From VRUE01 sp040879985 (lineage in GTDB: Bacteria > Actinomycetota > Thermoleophilia > Solirubrobacterales > 70-9), in NCBI GenBank assembly GCA_040879985.1, contig JBBDJH010000021.1:62001-126000 (forward strand): a DNA stretch of 64,000 bases, given 5' to 3'. Below, piece by piece: positions 52,067 to 61,264 of the stretch. Below the pieces are notes generated by a model. That model ran no database searches, had not been told where the DNA came from, and saw only the letters and a program-made list of their open reading frames with translations. A program made the position numbers and the translations under genes. Numbering within the stretch: position 1 is the first letter of the stretch; each line of letters begins with the position of its first letter.

Positions 52067-52699
52067 CTACCCCTCGCCGAAGAGCTGTAGGAAGGCGAGG
52101 TGGGTGAGGTCGGGGAGCAGGCGCTCGATGTCCTCGCCGCGGCCGGCGGCCAGTTCCATGCAGATCGATTCCTCGATCGCGCCGGCGACAAAGCCGGCGG
52201 TTGTCGGGCCGGCGCCGGGCCGGGCGCCGGGCTCCTCGCGGGCGCTGCCGAGGGCGTCGATGACGCGCTCGACGATCTCCTGGTGCTTGACCCAGGCAGC
52301 GCCGCGGGCTGCGCGCACCTCGAGCAGCAGCGATTTCGCCTTCAGCGGCTGCTCGGCGGCGAAGCGCAGCAGCCCGGCGAGGCCGGCCTGGAAGGCGCCG
52401 CGCCAGCCGTTCGCGGCGCGGCAGGCGGCGCTCAACTCGGCCGCCAGCTCGTCGGCGGCGCCCTCGTAGGCGCGCGCGAAGCCGGCCTCCTTGCCGCCGA
52501 GGCGGCGGTGGAAGCGGTCCTCGGTCATCCCGGCCCGTTCGGCGACCTCGCGCACGGTCGTCGCGGCGTAGCCTTTCTCGCCGACCGTCAGCAGCAGCGC
52601 CTCGAGCACGTCCCCGTCGCCGTCGCCCCCCGGCAGGGCCTCCTCCCAGGAGCGCACGGCGCGGAGTGGCCCGGGGATTGCTTCCATTCGAGACACCAT
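52067..52699 (-). CDS. TetR-family transcriptional regulator (6)
   Basis: 210 residues (ATG 52699). The HTH is at about 30-75 (VLEALLLTVGEKGYAATTVREVAERAGMTEDRFHRRLGGKEAGFARAY); the second helix is less canonical than in the neighbours (FHRRLGGKEAG). The C-terminus is DIERLLPDLTHLAFLQLFGEG. A degraded copy of its middle and end lies at 51199-51310. It diverges from TetR 7 across a 74-base region with the shared GGGAACT motif. Confidence 0.93.
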   Translation of the reverse strand: MVSRMEAIPGPLRAVRSWEEALPGGDGDGDVLEALLLTVGEKGYAATTVREVAERAGMTEDRFHRRLGGKEAGFARAYEGAADELAAELSAACRAANGWRGAFQAGLAGLLRFAAEQPLKAKSLLLEVRAARGAAWVKHQEIVERVIDALGSAREEPGARPGAGPTTAGFVAGAIEESICMELAAGRGEDIERLLPDLTHLAFLQLFGEG

Positions 52700-52773
52700 A
52701 GCTTATGTTTGGGAACTTTCACTACCCCATGTACCTGTTTCGTACCAATGGGAACTAGCGCTATCCTGGGCCT
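52700..52773. promoter_or_regulatory. Divergent tetR promoter region with GGGAACT motifs
   Basis: Contains TTTGGGAACTTTC (52708-52720) and AATGGGAACTAGC (52747-52759), and a GTACC-N6-GTACC direct repeat between them. The same 13-base sequence TTTGGGAACTTTC occurs at 54141-54153 before the surface-protein operon. Candidate operators for one or more of the local TetR proteins. Confidence 0.55.
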
Positions 52774-53457
52774 GTGCGTGCCCTGCCCGGAAAGCAGAAC
52801 CGGCAGCCGCCCGGCCCCCAGCCGGTCGATCGCGACGCGGCCGCCGGCGACCAGCGCCGCCGCATCCTCGAGGCGACCGCGGAGCTGGTTGCCGAGCAGG
52901 GCTACCAGGAGACGACGATGGAGCAGATCGTCCGCCGTGCCAAGGTCGGCTACGCGACCTTCTACAAGCACTACCCCGACAAGGAGGCCGCCTTCCTCGG
53001 CCTGCTCGACGCCGCGATCGAGCGCACGGTCGCCAACGTCGAGGGCGCCTACCGGCGCGAAGAAGGCCCCTGGGCCGATCGCGTCGGCGCCGCGCTCGGG
53101 GCGCTCTTCGCGGACATCGCGGCCCACCCGGCGCCGGCCCGCGCCGTGCTGGTCGAGGCGGTCGCCGCCGGCCCCGAAGCGGCGGCCATGCACGAGCTGG
53201 CGCTGAAGCGCCTGGCGCCGTTGCTGCGCCCCGGCCGCGAGCTCAACCCGCGCCAGGCGCAGCTGCCGGAGACGCTCGAGGAGACCCTCGCCGGCGGCGT
53301 CGTCTGGGTGCTCGGCCAGCGGCTGATGGCCGGCGAAGCCGACAAGCTGCGCAGCCTGCTGCCCGAGACGCTCGAGTTCCTCCTTCGCCCCTTTGTCGGC
53401 GAGGACGAAGCGGCGCGCGAGGCGGGCGACGCCGCCGAAGCGATCTCGGCCGCCTAG
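52774..53457 (+). CDS. TetR-family transcriptional regulator (7)
   Basis: 227 residues from GTG 52774. A Pro/Gln-rich leader (KQNRQPPGPQPVDRD) precedes the HTH at about 27-75 (RRRILEATAELVAEQGYQETTMEQIVRRAKVGYATFYKHYPDKEAAFLGL). The ligand domain ends LLPETLEFLLRPFVGEDEAA. It is followed 9 bases later by TetR 8, so the two form an operon. Confidence 0.94.
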   Translation: MRALPGKQNRQPPGPQPVDRDAAAGDQRRRILEATAELVAEQGYQETTMEQIVRRAKVGYATFYKHYPDKEAAFLGLLDAAIERTVANVEGAYRREEGPWADRVGAALGALFADIAAHPAPARAVLVEAVAAGPEAAAMHELALKRLAPLLRPGRELNPRQAQLPETLEETLAGGVVWVLGQRLMAGEADKLRSLLPETLEFLLRPFVGEDEAAREAGDAAEAISAA

Positions 53458-53466
53458 CCCGGGCCC

Positions 53467-54099
53467 GTGGCCGACGAACTGGGTCCGCTTCCCGCCGGCC
53501 GCCACGGCTACAGCCGTGAGCAGGTCGCCCACCACCAGCGCGAGCGGTTGATCGCCGGCCTCGCCGCGGCGGTCGCCGAAAAGGGCTACGCCGCGGTCAC
53601 GCTGAGCGACGTCGTCCGCCACGCCAAGGTCAGCCGCCGCGTCTTCTACGCCAACTTCGAGAGCAAGGAGCAGTGCTTCCTCGCCGCCTTCGAGGTCGTC
53701 GTCGACCACCTGCGCGAGCTGGCCGGCGCCGCGGTCGAGCCCGTCGACGGCTGGCCGGCCAGGGCGATCGCCGCGACCCGCGCCACGCTCGCCTTCCTGG
53801 CGGGCGAGCCCGACCTCGCCCGCCTCGTCCTGGTCGAATCGCGCGCCGCCGGCCCGGCGGTGACGGCTCGCTTCAACGCGGCGCTCGGCGAGCTGGCCCC
53901 GCTGCTGCGACAGGGCCGCGCCGAGCGCCCCGAGGCCGCCCGCCTGCCCGCCTCGACCGAGGACTCGACGATCGGCTCGCTCGTCTCGCTCGCCCAGCGC
54001 AAGGTCGCGGCGGGCGAGGCCGCCCGACTCGAGGACCTGCTCCCCGACTGCGCCGAGCTGATCCTGCTGCCCTACCTGGGCCCCGCTTCTCGGTACTGA
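53467..54099 (+). CDS. TetR-family transcriptional regulator (8)
   Basis: 210 residues from GTG 53467. Leader LPAGRHGYSREQVAHHQRERLIAG is shared in pattern with TetR 3 and 5. HTH: AVAEKGYAAVTLSDVVRHAKVSRRVFYANFESKEQCF. C-terminus LLPDCAELILLPYLGPASRY. Second gene of the TetR 7-8 unit and the closest regulator to the secreted-protein operon, 283 bases upstream of it. Confidence 0.94.
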   Translation: MADELGPLPAGRHGYSREQVAHHQRERLIAGLAAAVAEKGYAAVTLSDVVRHAKVSRRVFYANFESKEQCFLAAFEVVVDHLRELAGAAVEPVDGWPARAIAATRATLAFLAGEPDLARLVLVESRAAGPAVTARFNAALGELAPLLRQGRAERPEAARLPASTEDSTIGSLVSLAQRKVAAGEAARLEDLLPDCAELILLPYLGPASRY

Positions 54100-54382
54100 T
54101 CCGTCCGCCCAGGGAACGCATCTAGGAACCCGTTTTCTCTTTTGGGAACTTTCCTTGACAGTCCCGTCACGACCTGCTTTCCTGGCCATGTCGGCGGTAC
54201 AGCCAGCACCTTCTAGGAACTGACTGCTACCGCAGACGCCAAGCAGGGAAAAGCAGGGACCGAGCCGCGGGAACGGCTCAGAGCCAAGGGAGAGGTATCG
54301 CAGTGATTCGGGACACACGGGACAAGACCGACCTTTCGCAGGGCCCCCCGGCGGTCCTCACTACACAAGGAGAAGAGATCTG
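54100..54382 (+). promoter_or_regulatory. Promoter and leader region of the secreted-protein operon
   Basis: Four GGAAC-type motifs (AGGGAACGC at 54111, TCTAGGAAC at 54121, TTTGGGAACTTTC at 54141-54153, TCTAGGAAC at 54212) surround a TTGACA at 54155-54160, which is probably the -35 box; the -10 box 17 bases further is weak. If transcription starts near 54190, a ~190-base leader results. It has a tandem AAGCAGGGA and a GAGCC/GGCTC hairpin (about 54263-54280). AAGGAG for the first gene lies at about 54367. Confidence 0.55.
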
Positions 54383-55210
54383 ATGTTCACTCGTCTACGC
54401 AAACACTTCGGCACGGCCGGCCTGCTGGTCGCCGTCGTCGCCCTCGTCGCCGCCCTCGGCGGCAGCGCGGTCGCAGCCAACTCGGGCGATGGCGCCACCG
54501 CCTCGGCCAAGAAGAAGAACAAGAAGAAGCGCGGCCACGCCGGCCTCAACGGCAAGCAGAAGCGCCAGGTGATCGCCCTCGCCAAGCGCTTCGCCGGCAA
54601 CGGCCCGCAGGGCCCGCAGGGCGTTCCCGGGGTGCCGGGCCCCGCAGGACCCAAGGGCGACAAGGGCGACTCCGGCCAGAACGGCTCCAACGGCTCCGAC
54701 GGTGCTGACGGTGCTGACGGCCTCGATGGCGAAGACGGCGCGACCGGCGCGACCGGTCCGACTGGCGAAGAAGGATCGCCCTGGACCGCAGGAGGCACGC
54801 TCCCCGAAGGAGAGACCCTGACCGGCTCGTGGGGCGTAGACCTAGCAAGCGGCTTTTCGTTGCATTTCGACAACATTTCCTTCCCGCTTCCGGTTGCCTC
54901 GGGCATCAGTAGCGGCAACACCCATACGGTTCCGGTCGGCGGTCCCGTGCCGGCGGCGTGTGACGATGGTGTTGCGCCGGCGCCGAGTGCCGCCAACCCC
55001 GAGGCCGACCCCGGCAAGCTGTGCGTGTTCGCGGGCTTCTTCGGGGGCGAAGCCGACTTCTACACCGAACTGGGAAGCGCTGTCTGGAAGGCAGGCGAGC
55101 CCCCGCAGGGCGGTGCCAGCCCGGCAGGCGCGGTCGTAGCCGTCGAAATGACTGCCGCTGGCGAGTTCGGCTACGGCACCTACGCCGTGACGGCGCCGCT
55201 GGCCCCGTAG
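54383..55210 (+). CDS. Secreted collagen-like protein
   Basis: 275 residues. A signal peptide (HFGTAGLLVAVVALVAALGGSAVAA) is followed by a Lys-rich block (KKKNKKKRGH), then about 20 Gly-X-Y collagen-like triplets at about 73-133 (GPQGPQGVPGVPGPAGPKGD, GATGATGPTGEEG). The C-terminal ~140-residue beta-rich domain has no recognised family. Such proteins are common on the surface of Solirubrobacterales and may form trimeric stalks. ATG 54383 has an excellent AAGGAG upstream. First gene of a surface operon. Confidence 0.9.
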   Translation: MFTRLRKHFGTAGLLVAVVALVAALGGSAVAANSGDGATASAKKKNKKKRGHAGLNGKQKRQVIALAKRFAGNGPQGPQGVPGVPGPAGPKGDKGDSGQNGSNGSDGADGADGLDGEDGATGATGPTGEEGSPWTAGGTLPEGETLTGSWGVDLASGFSLHFDNISFPLPVASGISSGNTHTVPVGGPVPAACDDGVAPAPSAANPEADPGKLCVFAGFFGGEADFYTELGSAVWKAGEPPQGGASPAGAVVAVEMTAAGEFGYGTYAVTAPLAP

Positions 55211-55315
55211 CCGAGGGACAACGCAATATCCAAAGCAGGCGATCGGCGATGTGGCAGGGCGGCCCGATACGGCGGCCGCACCTGCCTTCGCCGCCCTTCA
55301 AGGAGGTGGAAGCAG

Positions 55316-58300
55316 ATGAGCGGAGCGGGGAAGCAGATGAGCGCTAGATGTGTGGGGACACGCCGAGCCGGCGTCCTCGCCCGCCTGGGCACCGCCATCG
55401 CGCTCGCCGCGGCGGCGCTGGTGGCGCTCGCGCCGGCGGCGAACGCCTCCCACAGCACCTCCTCGATCCTCGGCGACCCCAAGCGGGGGCACCAGGGCGG
55501 CTTCTTCACCTCCCCCAGCGACGTCGCGGTCAACCAGTCCAGCGGCCAGATCTACGTCGCCGACGGCGACCGCATCCAGCGCTTCGACTCCGAAGGCAAC
55601 TTCGAGCGCGCCTGGGGCCGGGGCGTGGTGGCGCCCGGCGGCACGGGAGACGTGCCCGGGCAGAACGAGGTGCAGGAGATCAGCGTTACGGGCGAAGGGG
55701 GGACCTTCGCTCTCTCCGCGAGCGCAATCGGGCTCGACCCGGGGCTGGTCGAGCCGCGCCACGACCTGATCGCCGTCAGCGGGGACGGCGGCAGCTTCAC
55801 GATCGAGGTCGGAAACATCAGCAGCGGCCCGCCGCCGATGTCGACCGCGCCGATACCCCACGACGCCACCGCGGCGGAAGTCGAGGAAGCGATCGAGGCG
55901 GTCCAGCACGTCGGCCCGGGCAACGTCGCGGTCTCCGGCCCCGCCGGCGGCCCGTGGGACATCGCCATCGCGGCTGGTCTCACCGCTCCGCGCGGCGGCA
56001 GCGCCGCCGACGCACAGTCCGGGGTGCCCGTCGTAGGCGCCGACGCCTCCGGCCTCACCGGCCCCTCGCCATCGGCCAGCCGCCAGTCCGGCGAGTACAC
56101 CACCGCGATCCCCCGCAACGCCTCCGCCGCCGAAGTGCAGGCCGCCCTCGAGGCGCTGGATCTGATCGGCGCCGGCAACGTCTCGGTCGCCGGCCCGGCC
56201 GGCGGCCCCTGGGCGGTCGAGTTCACCGGCATCCACGCCGACGCCGACATGCGGCCACTGAGCGGCGACGCCTCAGGCCTCACTGGCGCCTCACCCGCGG
56301 TGGAAGCCACCACCACCCAGCAGTCCGACACCGCCTTCGAGATCTGCACGGTGGCGAGCGAGTGCCGACTGGGAGTCTCGGCCCGCTCGGGCGCCTTCTA
56401 CGGCTTCCTGGGCGGCGAGCTGCGCGCCCCCGACCACATCGCCGTCGACTCGAACAGCGGCGACGTCTACGTCACCGACGACAACAACCGGATCAGCGCC
56501 TTCGACGCCGACGGCAACTTCCTGCGCGTCTTCGGCCCCGGCGTCGTCGCCTCGGGCGGCACGGGCGACGTGCCGACCGACGAGAGCCAGCGCCTCTCCT
56601 ACGAAAGAGGCAAAGAGGCAAACGGCGGCTTCTTCAGCCTCAACTTCGCCGGCCAGAGCACCGCCACGCGCGGCAAAGGCGACCTGAACAACGGCTCCAA
56701 GACGATCACCAACGTCACCGCCTCCCAGGGCGCCTTCGCGGTCGGCCAGGGGATCGCCGGCGGCGGCATCCCGAAGGACACGACGATCACCGCGGTCGGC
56801 CCGGGCACGCTGACGATCTCCAAGACGATCGTCGTCAACAGCGTCGGCGGCGTCGACCTGCACGCCGACGACCTGCTCTTCGACGCCACCGGGGCAGACG
56901 TGCAGGCGGCGCTCGAGCGGCTGGCGGCGATCGAACCCGGCGACGTGGCGGTCAGCGGCCCGGCCGCCGGCCCCTGGTCGCTGCAGTTCGGCGGCGCCTA
57001 CGCCGACACCGACGTGCCGCAGACGTTCGCCGAAGGGCAGCTCACCAGCGCCACCGCTTCCCAAGGGATAATTCGCCGCGAGACGAAGACCGCCGGCGGC
57101 GGCTATGAGGTCTGCACCGTGCCCGCCGAGTGCCTCACGGGCTCCTCGGGCGGGGACGCCGCCGGGCAGCTGGGCGGGTTTGGGACGAGCCCTGACAGCG
57201 GCGGCAGCGACGGCCCACCGCTCGCCGTCGGCCCGAGCGGCAACCTCTTCGTCTACGACTCCGCCAACGGCAGGGTCTCCGAATACGAAGGCGACGGCAG
57301 CTTCCTGCGCTCCTGGGGCTGGGGCGTCGACAGCGAGTCCGAAGCGCTCGAGATCTGCACCGCGGCGAGCGGCTGTCACCGCGGCCTGCCGCTGCCCTTC
57401 GGGGAGACCGCCCCCAACGGCCACCTCTGGGCGCGCTTTACTGGCGGCGGCAACGCGATCGCCGTCGACGCCGCCGGCGTCGTCTACGCCTCCAACGCCG
57501 ACCACAACAGCGGTGGCTCAAGCCCTCTCGGCCCCCGCCTGGAGCGCTTCGACTCGACCAAGGCCGGCGCCGGCGAACTGCTGGCCGGCGAGCCGATCCG
57601 CTCGGAGAACCCGGGCCCCGAACTGCCCGCCGGCCCGCTGCCGGGCTCCCCGCCCCGCGACCTGGCGAGCGACCCGGGCAGCGGCAACCTCTACTACGCT
57701 GCCAACACGGCCGTGCACGAGATCGACCCCGGCCCGCCGGCCGCGGTCGGCCTGCACCTGGACGGCTACGGCGCCTTCCACCTCGCCCACGACGAGGCCG
57801 GCGACCGCCTGCTCGCCTCCCGCCCCAGCGACTCCCGGGTGGCGATCGCCACCGACCCCGGCGCCCCGCCGCCGCTGGTCTCCCTGGAGGAGCCGGAAGC
57901 GAGCGGAAACACCTCGGTCCTGCTCTCCGGTGAAGTGACGCCGGACGGCCCGCCGGGGATCCGCACCTACTACCGCTTCGAGTACCGCAAGGCGGGCAGC
58001 GAAGCCTGGACCAAGCTGCCGGCGATCGAAGTCAACCTGGGCGAAGGCACGGAAGCGATCGAAGTCAGCCAGGAGGCGAGCGGCCTCGAGGTCTCGGTCC
58101 CCTACGAAGCGCGCCTGGTGGCCACCAGGGAGCTCGCCGCCGGGCAGGCGACGAGCGAAGCGCAGAGCTTCGTGCTGGGCGACCTGCCGCCGACCGTCCT
58201 CACCGCTCACCCCGCCTCGCGCACCGCCACCGAGGCGTTCATCGCCGGCACCGTCGACACCCGCAACCAGGAAGCGACCTACTACTTCGAGTGGGGCCAG

Positions 58301-61264
58301 GGCGAAGCGGGCCCCTACGAACACCGCGTCCCGGTCCCCGACGGCTCCCTCGCCGCCCTCGACGGGCCCCAGCGGGTGGTCGAGAAGCTGGTGGGCCTCA
58401 AACCCGAGACCGCCTACCACTACCGCCTGCTCGCCGACAGCGGCGTGCCGGTGGAAGCGGGCTGCGATGCCGAAGCCGAAGCATGCGCCACCGAGGTGGC
58501 GGGCGAGGAGGTCGCCTTCACCACCCGCGCCGCCCCCGGACAGCTGCAGGGCCGCGCCTATGAGATGGTGACGCCGCCCTTCAAGTCGGTGCGGGCGGCG
58601 GTCGCCACCTCAGCCCGGGTCGGCAACAACGCCAACCCGGGCTTTCCCTCCCTGGACGGGGAGACGATCGCCTGGCACGTCAGCTTCTTCCCGCTCGACG
58701 ACACGGTCGGCGCGCCCTCGGCCGCCGACCGCCGGCTGATCCGCCGCACCCCGGCCGGCTGGGCGCACGAGACGCTCAACACGCTGCCGCTGACCCCGGA
58801 GTCCGATCCGCTCTTCGCCCAGTTCTCCTCGATCGCCAGCTCGGGCGACCTGGAGGCGCAGCCGCTGCGGATGTTCCAAGGCACGGAGTCCAAGGCGCTC
58901 TTGCCGACCGAAGGCCCGGTGCAGAACCGCTACTACACCTTCCGCAAGGGGACCGGCACGCTCGGGCACACCCCCTGGCTGGACAACCCACACCAGCAGG
59001 TGATCGTGCCGGGCGAAGGCGGGCTCTACGCAGGCCAACTGACCCCCGGCCGCTACAGTGATTTCACCTCCGCCGACCGCGCCCTGCTCAACGACGACGG
59101 TACGGCGATGGCGCGCTGGGGCCTCTACGCGGGATTGGCCGAGGACCCGGCCAGCGCCGGCGACGAGGACCCCTCCGACTCCCAGCCCCTGAACGGCAAG
59201 ATGATCTACACCCAGCGCGTTGCCGACCCGCTGGCGATGCCAGCGGCGCCCAAGGACCTGGTCAACGAGTGCACGGGGACGAGCGGGGGCGAAGACGCGA
59301 CCCTGGTCCCCGCCCGCGGTGACGCCGGCACGCCCGAAGCGCCGGAGGACGACACGATCGGCGCGGCGGAGTGCGAGGCGGGCAGCCTCACCCACCGGCG
59401 CGGCGCCACGGTGGGCGGCGGCGGCGGTCAGCGAGGGCCCGCGGCGAGCGCGCTCGCGGGCGACGGGCGCCACGTCTTCTTCGAGAGCCCCGACGCGAGC
59501 GCGGCGCAGCTCGGCTGCCCCAGCGGAGGGGAGGCGACCGACTGCACGGCGCAGCTCTTCGTGCGCCGCTACGGCTCGCTTGACCCCGACGACGCGGTGG
59601 TGCGCTGGATCAGCCGCTCGCGCTCCGAAGCGGTCCCGGGCGCCGACAACACCTACGCCGGGGCGCCGATCGCCGGCCAGTCGATCGGCCTCTTCGGCTC
59701 GGGCGCCTTCTTCCAGGGCGCCTCGCGCGACGGGCGGGTCGTCTACTTCAAGACCAACGCGCCGCTCACCCCCGACGATGCCAACGGCAGCGGCACGCCG
59801 GGCCCGAAGACGAGCGGGCAGGCCTCCGATGCCTCCTGGGACCTCTACCGCTACCAGCTGCCGCCCTCGCCCGCCGACCCCGAGGACGGGCAGCTGACCC
59901 GCGTCTCCGGCGGCCCGGGCGGGATCGCCGACCCCAACACCAACCCCCACATCGAGGCGGGCCTCGGGGCGGGCGCGACGCTGCGCTACCTCTCCGGGGA
60001 CGGCGCCAGGGCCTACTTCCTCACCGGGGCGCCGATCGCCGGCGCCGACGCGACCCCGCCGGCGGGGGGGGCGACGACGCCGGGCACGGCGACGGGCGCC
60101 GCCTCGGGCACGACCCGCAACCTCTACCTCTACGACGCGAGCGAGGAAGGGGCGGAGCGCTGGCGCTTCGTGGCGCGGCTGCCGTTCTCTCACCGCCCGG
60201 GCAGGGGCGGCGCTGGCGGTGGCCCCGCGAACCTGGAGGGCCTCAACCACTGCGCCGGCTACGGCGAGTTGGTCAGTTTCGGCTTGAACACCTTTGACAG
60301 AAACAGCCACCCAACCACGGGCAACTGCTTCCGCGGCACCCCCGACGGCTCCCACGTCGCCTTCCAGACCGCGGGGCGGCTGAGCGGCGAGGACGCCGAC
60401 GGGGCGGGCGACGTCTACCTCTACGACGCCGAGGCCGACGAGCTGGTGCGAGTGAGCGCGCCGCCCCCCGGCGCCGAGCCCTACGTCTGCAACGGCGACA
60501 TCTTCGCCGACGACCCGCGCCAGCCGGGCCAAGGCTGCAACGGGGATCTCGGCTTTCCGTCCCAGGGAGGCCTGAGCAGCAACGGCTACGGCCGCCCCGA
60601 CAGCGCCCGCGGCTTCGGCGGCTTCCGCCACCACAACCTCGCCACCAACCCCGACGGCACGGTCTCGCTCTTCTTCCAGAGCCGCTCCCAGCTGGTGCCC
60701 GAGGACGCCAACGGCGACCACTACGACACCTACGAATGGCGCGAGGGCGAGCTCTCGCTGGTCTCCCCGGGCAACCAGGACCACAACTCCTGGTACTCGG
60801 GCAACTCGCTCGACGGGCAAGACGTCTTCATCGCCACCTCGCAGCGGATCGACCCGCGTGAGATCGACGACTTCGACTTCGACCTCTACGACGCCCGGCG
60901 CGGCGGCGGCTTCCCCTACACCCCGCCGCCGCAGCCCTGCGACGTGCTGGCGGGGGCCTGCGAGGGCGAGGCCCTCGCGCCGCCCGCACTGCGCCTGCCC
61001 GACTCGCTCGCCACCGGACCTTCGGGCAACGTTCGCCGCGCCAAGCGGCGGGGGGGCTGCCGCAAGCCGGCACGGCGGGCCCGCAAGCTGGCGGGCGCCG
61101 CCAAGCGCGCCCGCCGCGCCGCCCGCCGCGCCGAGGGCCGCCGGGTCGGCGCCCTGCGTCGCCGCGCCGCGCGCACGGCGCGGCGCGCACGGCGCTCGCG
61201 CCGCGCGACCAGGCGCTGCCGGTCGCGGGCGCGCCAGGACGCCGGCCCGAGGAGGGGACGATGA
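55316..61264 (+). CDS. Giant secreted NHL-repeat/beta-domain protein with Arg-rich tail
   Basis: 1982 residues. ATG 55316 follows AAGGAGGTG by 8 bases; a second ATG at 55337 has a weaker site. Signal peptide ends near NASHS (about residue 45). NHL-like beta-propeller strands recur (SPSDVAVNQSSGQIYVADG, APDHIAVDSNSGDVYVTDD, LAVGPSGNLFVYDS). Between them sit repeats with ATAAEVEEAIEAV then GNVAVSGPAGGPWDI. A fibronectin-like region follows (EATYYFEWGQGEAGPYEH), then a TolB/beta-propeller-like part with YLYDA and PDGSHVAFQT. The last ~75 residues are Arg/Lys/Ala-rich. Likely cell-surface bound; ligand unknown. It shares an ATGA overlap with the next gene. Confidence 0.88.
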   Translation: MSGAGKQMSARCVGTRRAGVLARLGTAIALAAAALVALAPAANASHSTSSILGDPKRGHQGGFFTSPSDVAVNQSSGQIYVADGDRIQRFDSEGNFERAWGRGVVAPGGTGDVPGQNEVQEISVTGEGGTFALSASAIGLDPGLVEPRHDLIAVSGDGGSFTIEVGNISSGPPPMSTAPIPHDATAAEVEEAIEAVQHVGPGNVAVSGPAGGPWDIAIAAGLTAPRGGSAADAQSGVPVVGADASGLTGPSPSASRQSGEYTTAIPRNASAAEVQAALEALDLIGAGNVSVAGPAGGPWAVEFTGIHADADMRPLSGDASGLTGASPAVEATTTQQSDTAFEICTVASECRLGVSARSGAFYGFLGGELRAPDHIAVDSNSGDVYVTDDNNRISAFDADGNFLRVFGPGVVASGGTGDVPTDESQRLSYERGKEANGGFFSLNFAGQSTATRGKGDLNNGSKTITNVTASQGAFAVGQGIAGGGIPKDTTITAVGPGTLTISKTIVVNSVGGVDLHADDLLFDATGADVQAALERLAAIEPGDVAVSGPAAGPWSLQFGGAYADTDVPQTFAEGQLTSATASQGIIRRETKTAGGGYEVCTVPAECLTGSSGGDAAGQLGGFGTSPDSGGSDGPPLAVGPSGNLFVYDSANGRVSEYEGDGSFLRSWGWGVDSESEALEICTAASGCHRGLPLPFGETAPNGHLWARFTGGGNAIAVDAAGVVYASNADHNSGGSSPLGPRLERFDSTKAGAGELLAGEPIRSENPGPELPAGPLPGSPPRDLASDPGSGNLYYAANTAVHEIDPGPPAAVGLHLDGYGAFHLAHDEAGDRLLASRPSDSRVAIATDPGAPPPLVSLEEPEASGNTSVLLSGEVTPDGPPGIRTYYRFEYRKAGSEAWTKLPAIEVNLGEGTEAIEVSQEASGLEVSVPYEARLVATRELAAGQATSEAQSFVLGDLPPTVLTAHPASRTATEAFIAGTVDTRNQEATYYFEWGQGEAGPYEHRVPVPDGSLAALDGPQRVVEKLVGLKPETAYHYRLLADSGVPVEAGCDAEAEACATEVAGEEVAFTTRAAPGQLQGRAYEMVTPPFKSVRAAVATSARVGNNANPGFPSLDGETIAWHVSFFPLDDTVGAPSAADRRLIRRTPAGWAHETLNTLPLTPESDPLFAQFSSIASSGDLEAQPLRMFQGTESKALLPTEGPVQNRYYTFRKGTGTLGHTPWLDNPHQQVIVPGEGGLYAGQLTPGRYSDFTSADRALLNDDGTAMARWGLYAGLAEDPASAGDEDPSDSQPLNGKMIYTQRVADPLAMPAAPKDLVNECTGTSGGEDATLVPARGDAGTPEAPEDDTIGAAECEAGSLTHRRGATVGGGGGQRGPAASALAGDGRHVFFESPDASAAQLGCPSGGEATDCTAQLFVRRYGSLDPDDAVVRWISRSRSEAVPGADNTYAGAPIAGQSIGLFGSGAFFQGASRDGRVVYFKTNAPLTPDDANGSGTPGPKTSGQASDASWDLYRYQLPPSPADPEDGQLTRVSGGPGGIADPNTNPHIEAGLGAGATLRYLSGDGARAYFLTGAPIAGADATPPAGGATTPGTATGAASGTTRNLYLYDASEEGAERWRFVARLPFSHRPGRGGAGGGPANLEGLNHCAGYGELVSFGLNTFDRNSHPTTGNCFRGTPDGSHVAFQTAGRLSGEDADGAGDVYLYDAEADELVRVSAPPPGAEPYVCNGDIFADDPRQPGQGCNGDLGFPSQGGLSSNGYGRPDSARGFGGFRHHNLATNPDGTVSLFFQSRSQLVPEDANGDHYDTYEWREGELSLVSPGNQDHNSWYSGNSLDGQDVFIATSQRIDPREIDDFDFDLYDARRGGGFPYTPPPQPCDVLAGACEGEALAPPALRLPDSLATGPSGNVRRAKRRGGCRKPARRARKLAGAAKRARRAARRAEGRRVGALRRRAARTARRARRSRRATRRCRSRARQDAGPRRGR

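Noticed and set aside
54190..54382. Riboswitch (c-di-AMP type) in the leader of the collagen-like gene
   Set aside because: A few purine-rich bits (GGGAAC, GGGAGAGG) and one hairpin are present, but the consensus core could not be aligned by eye.
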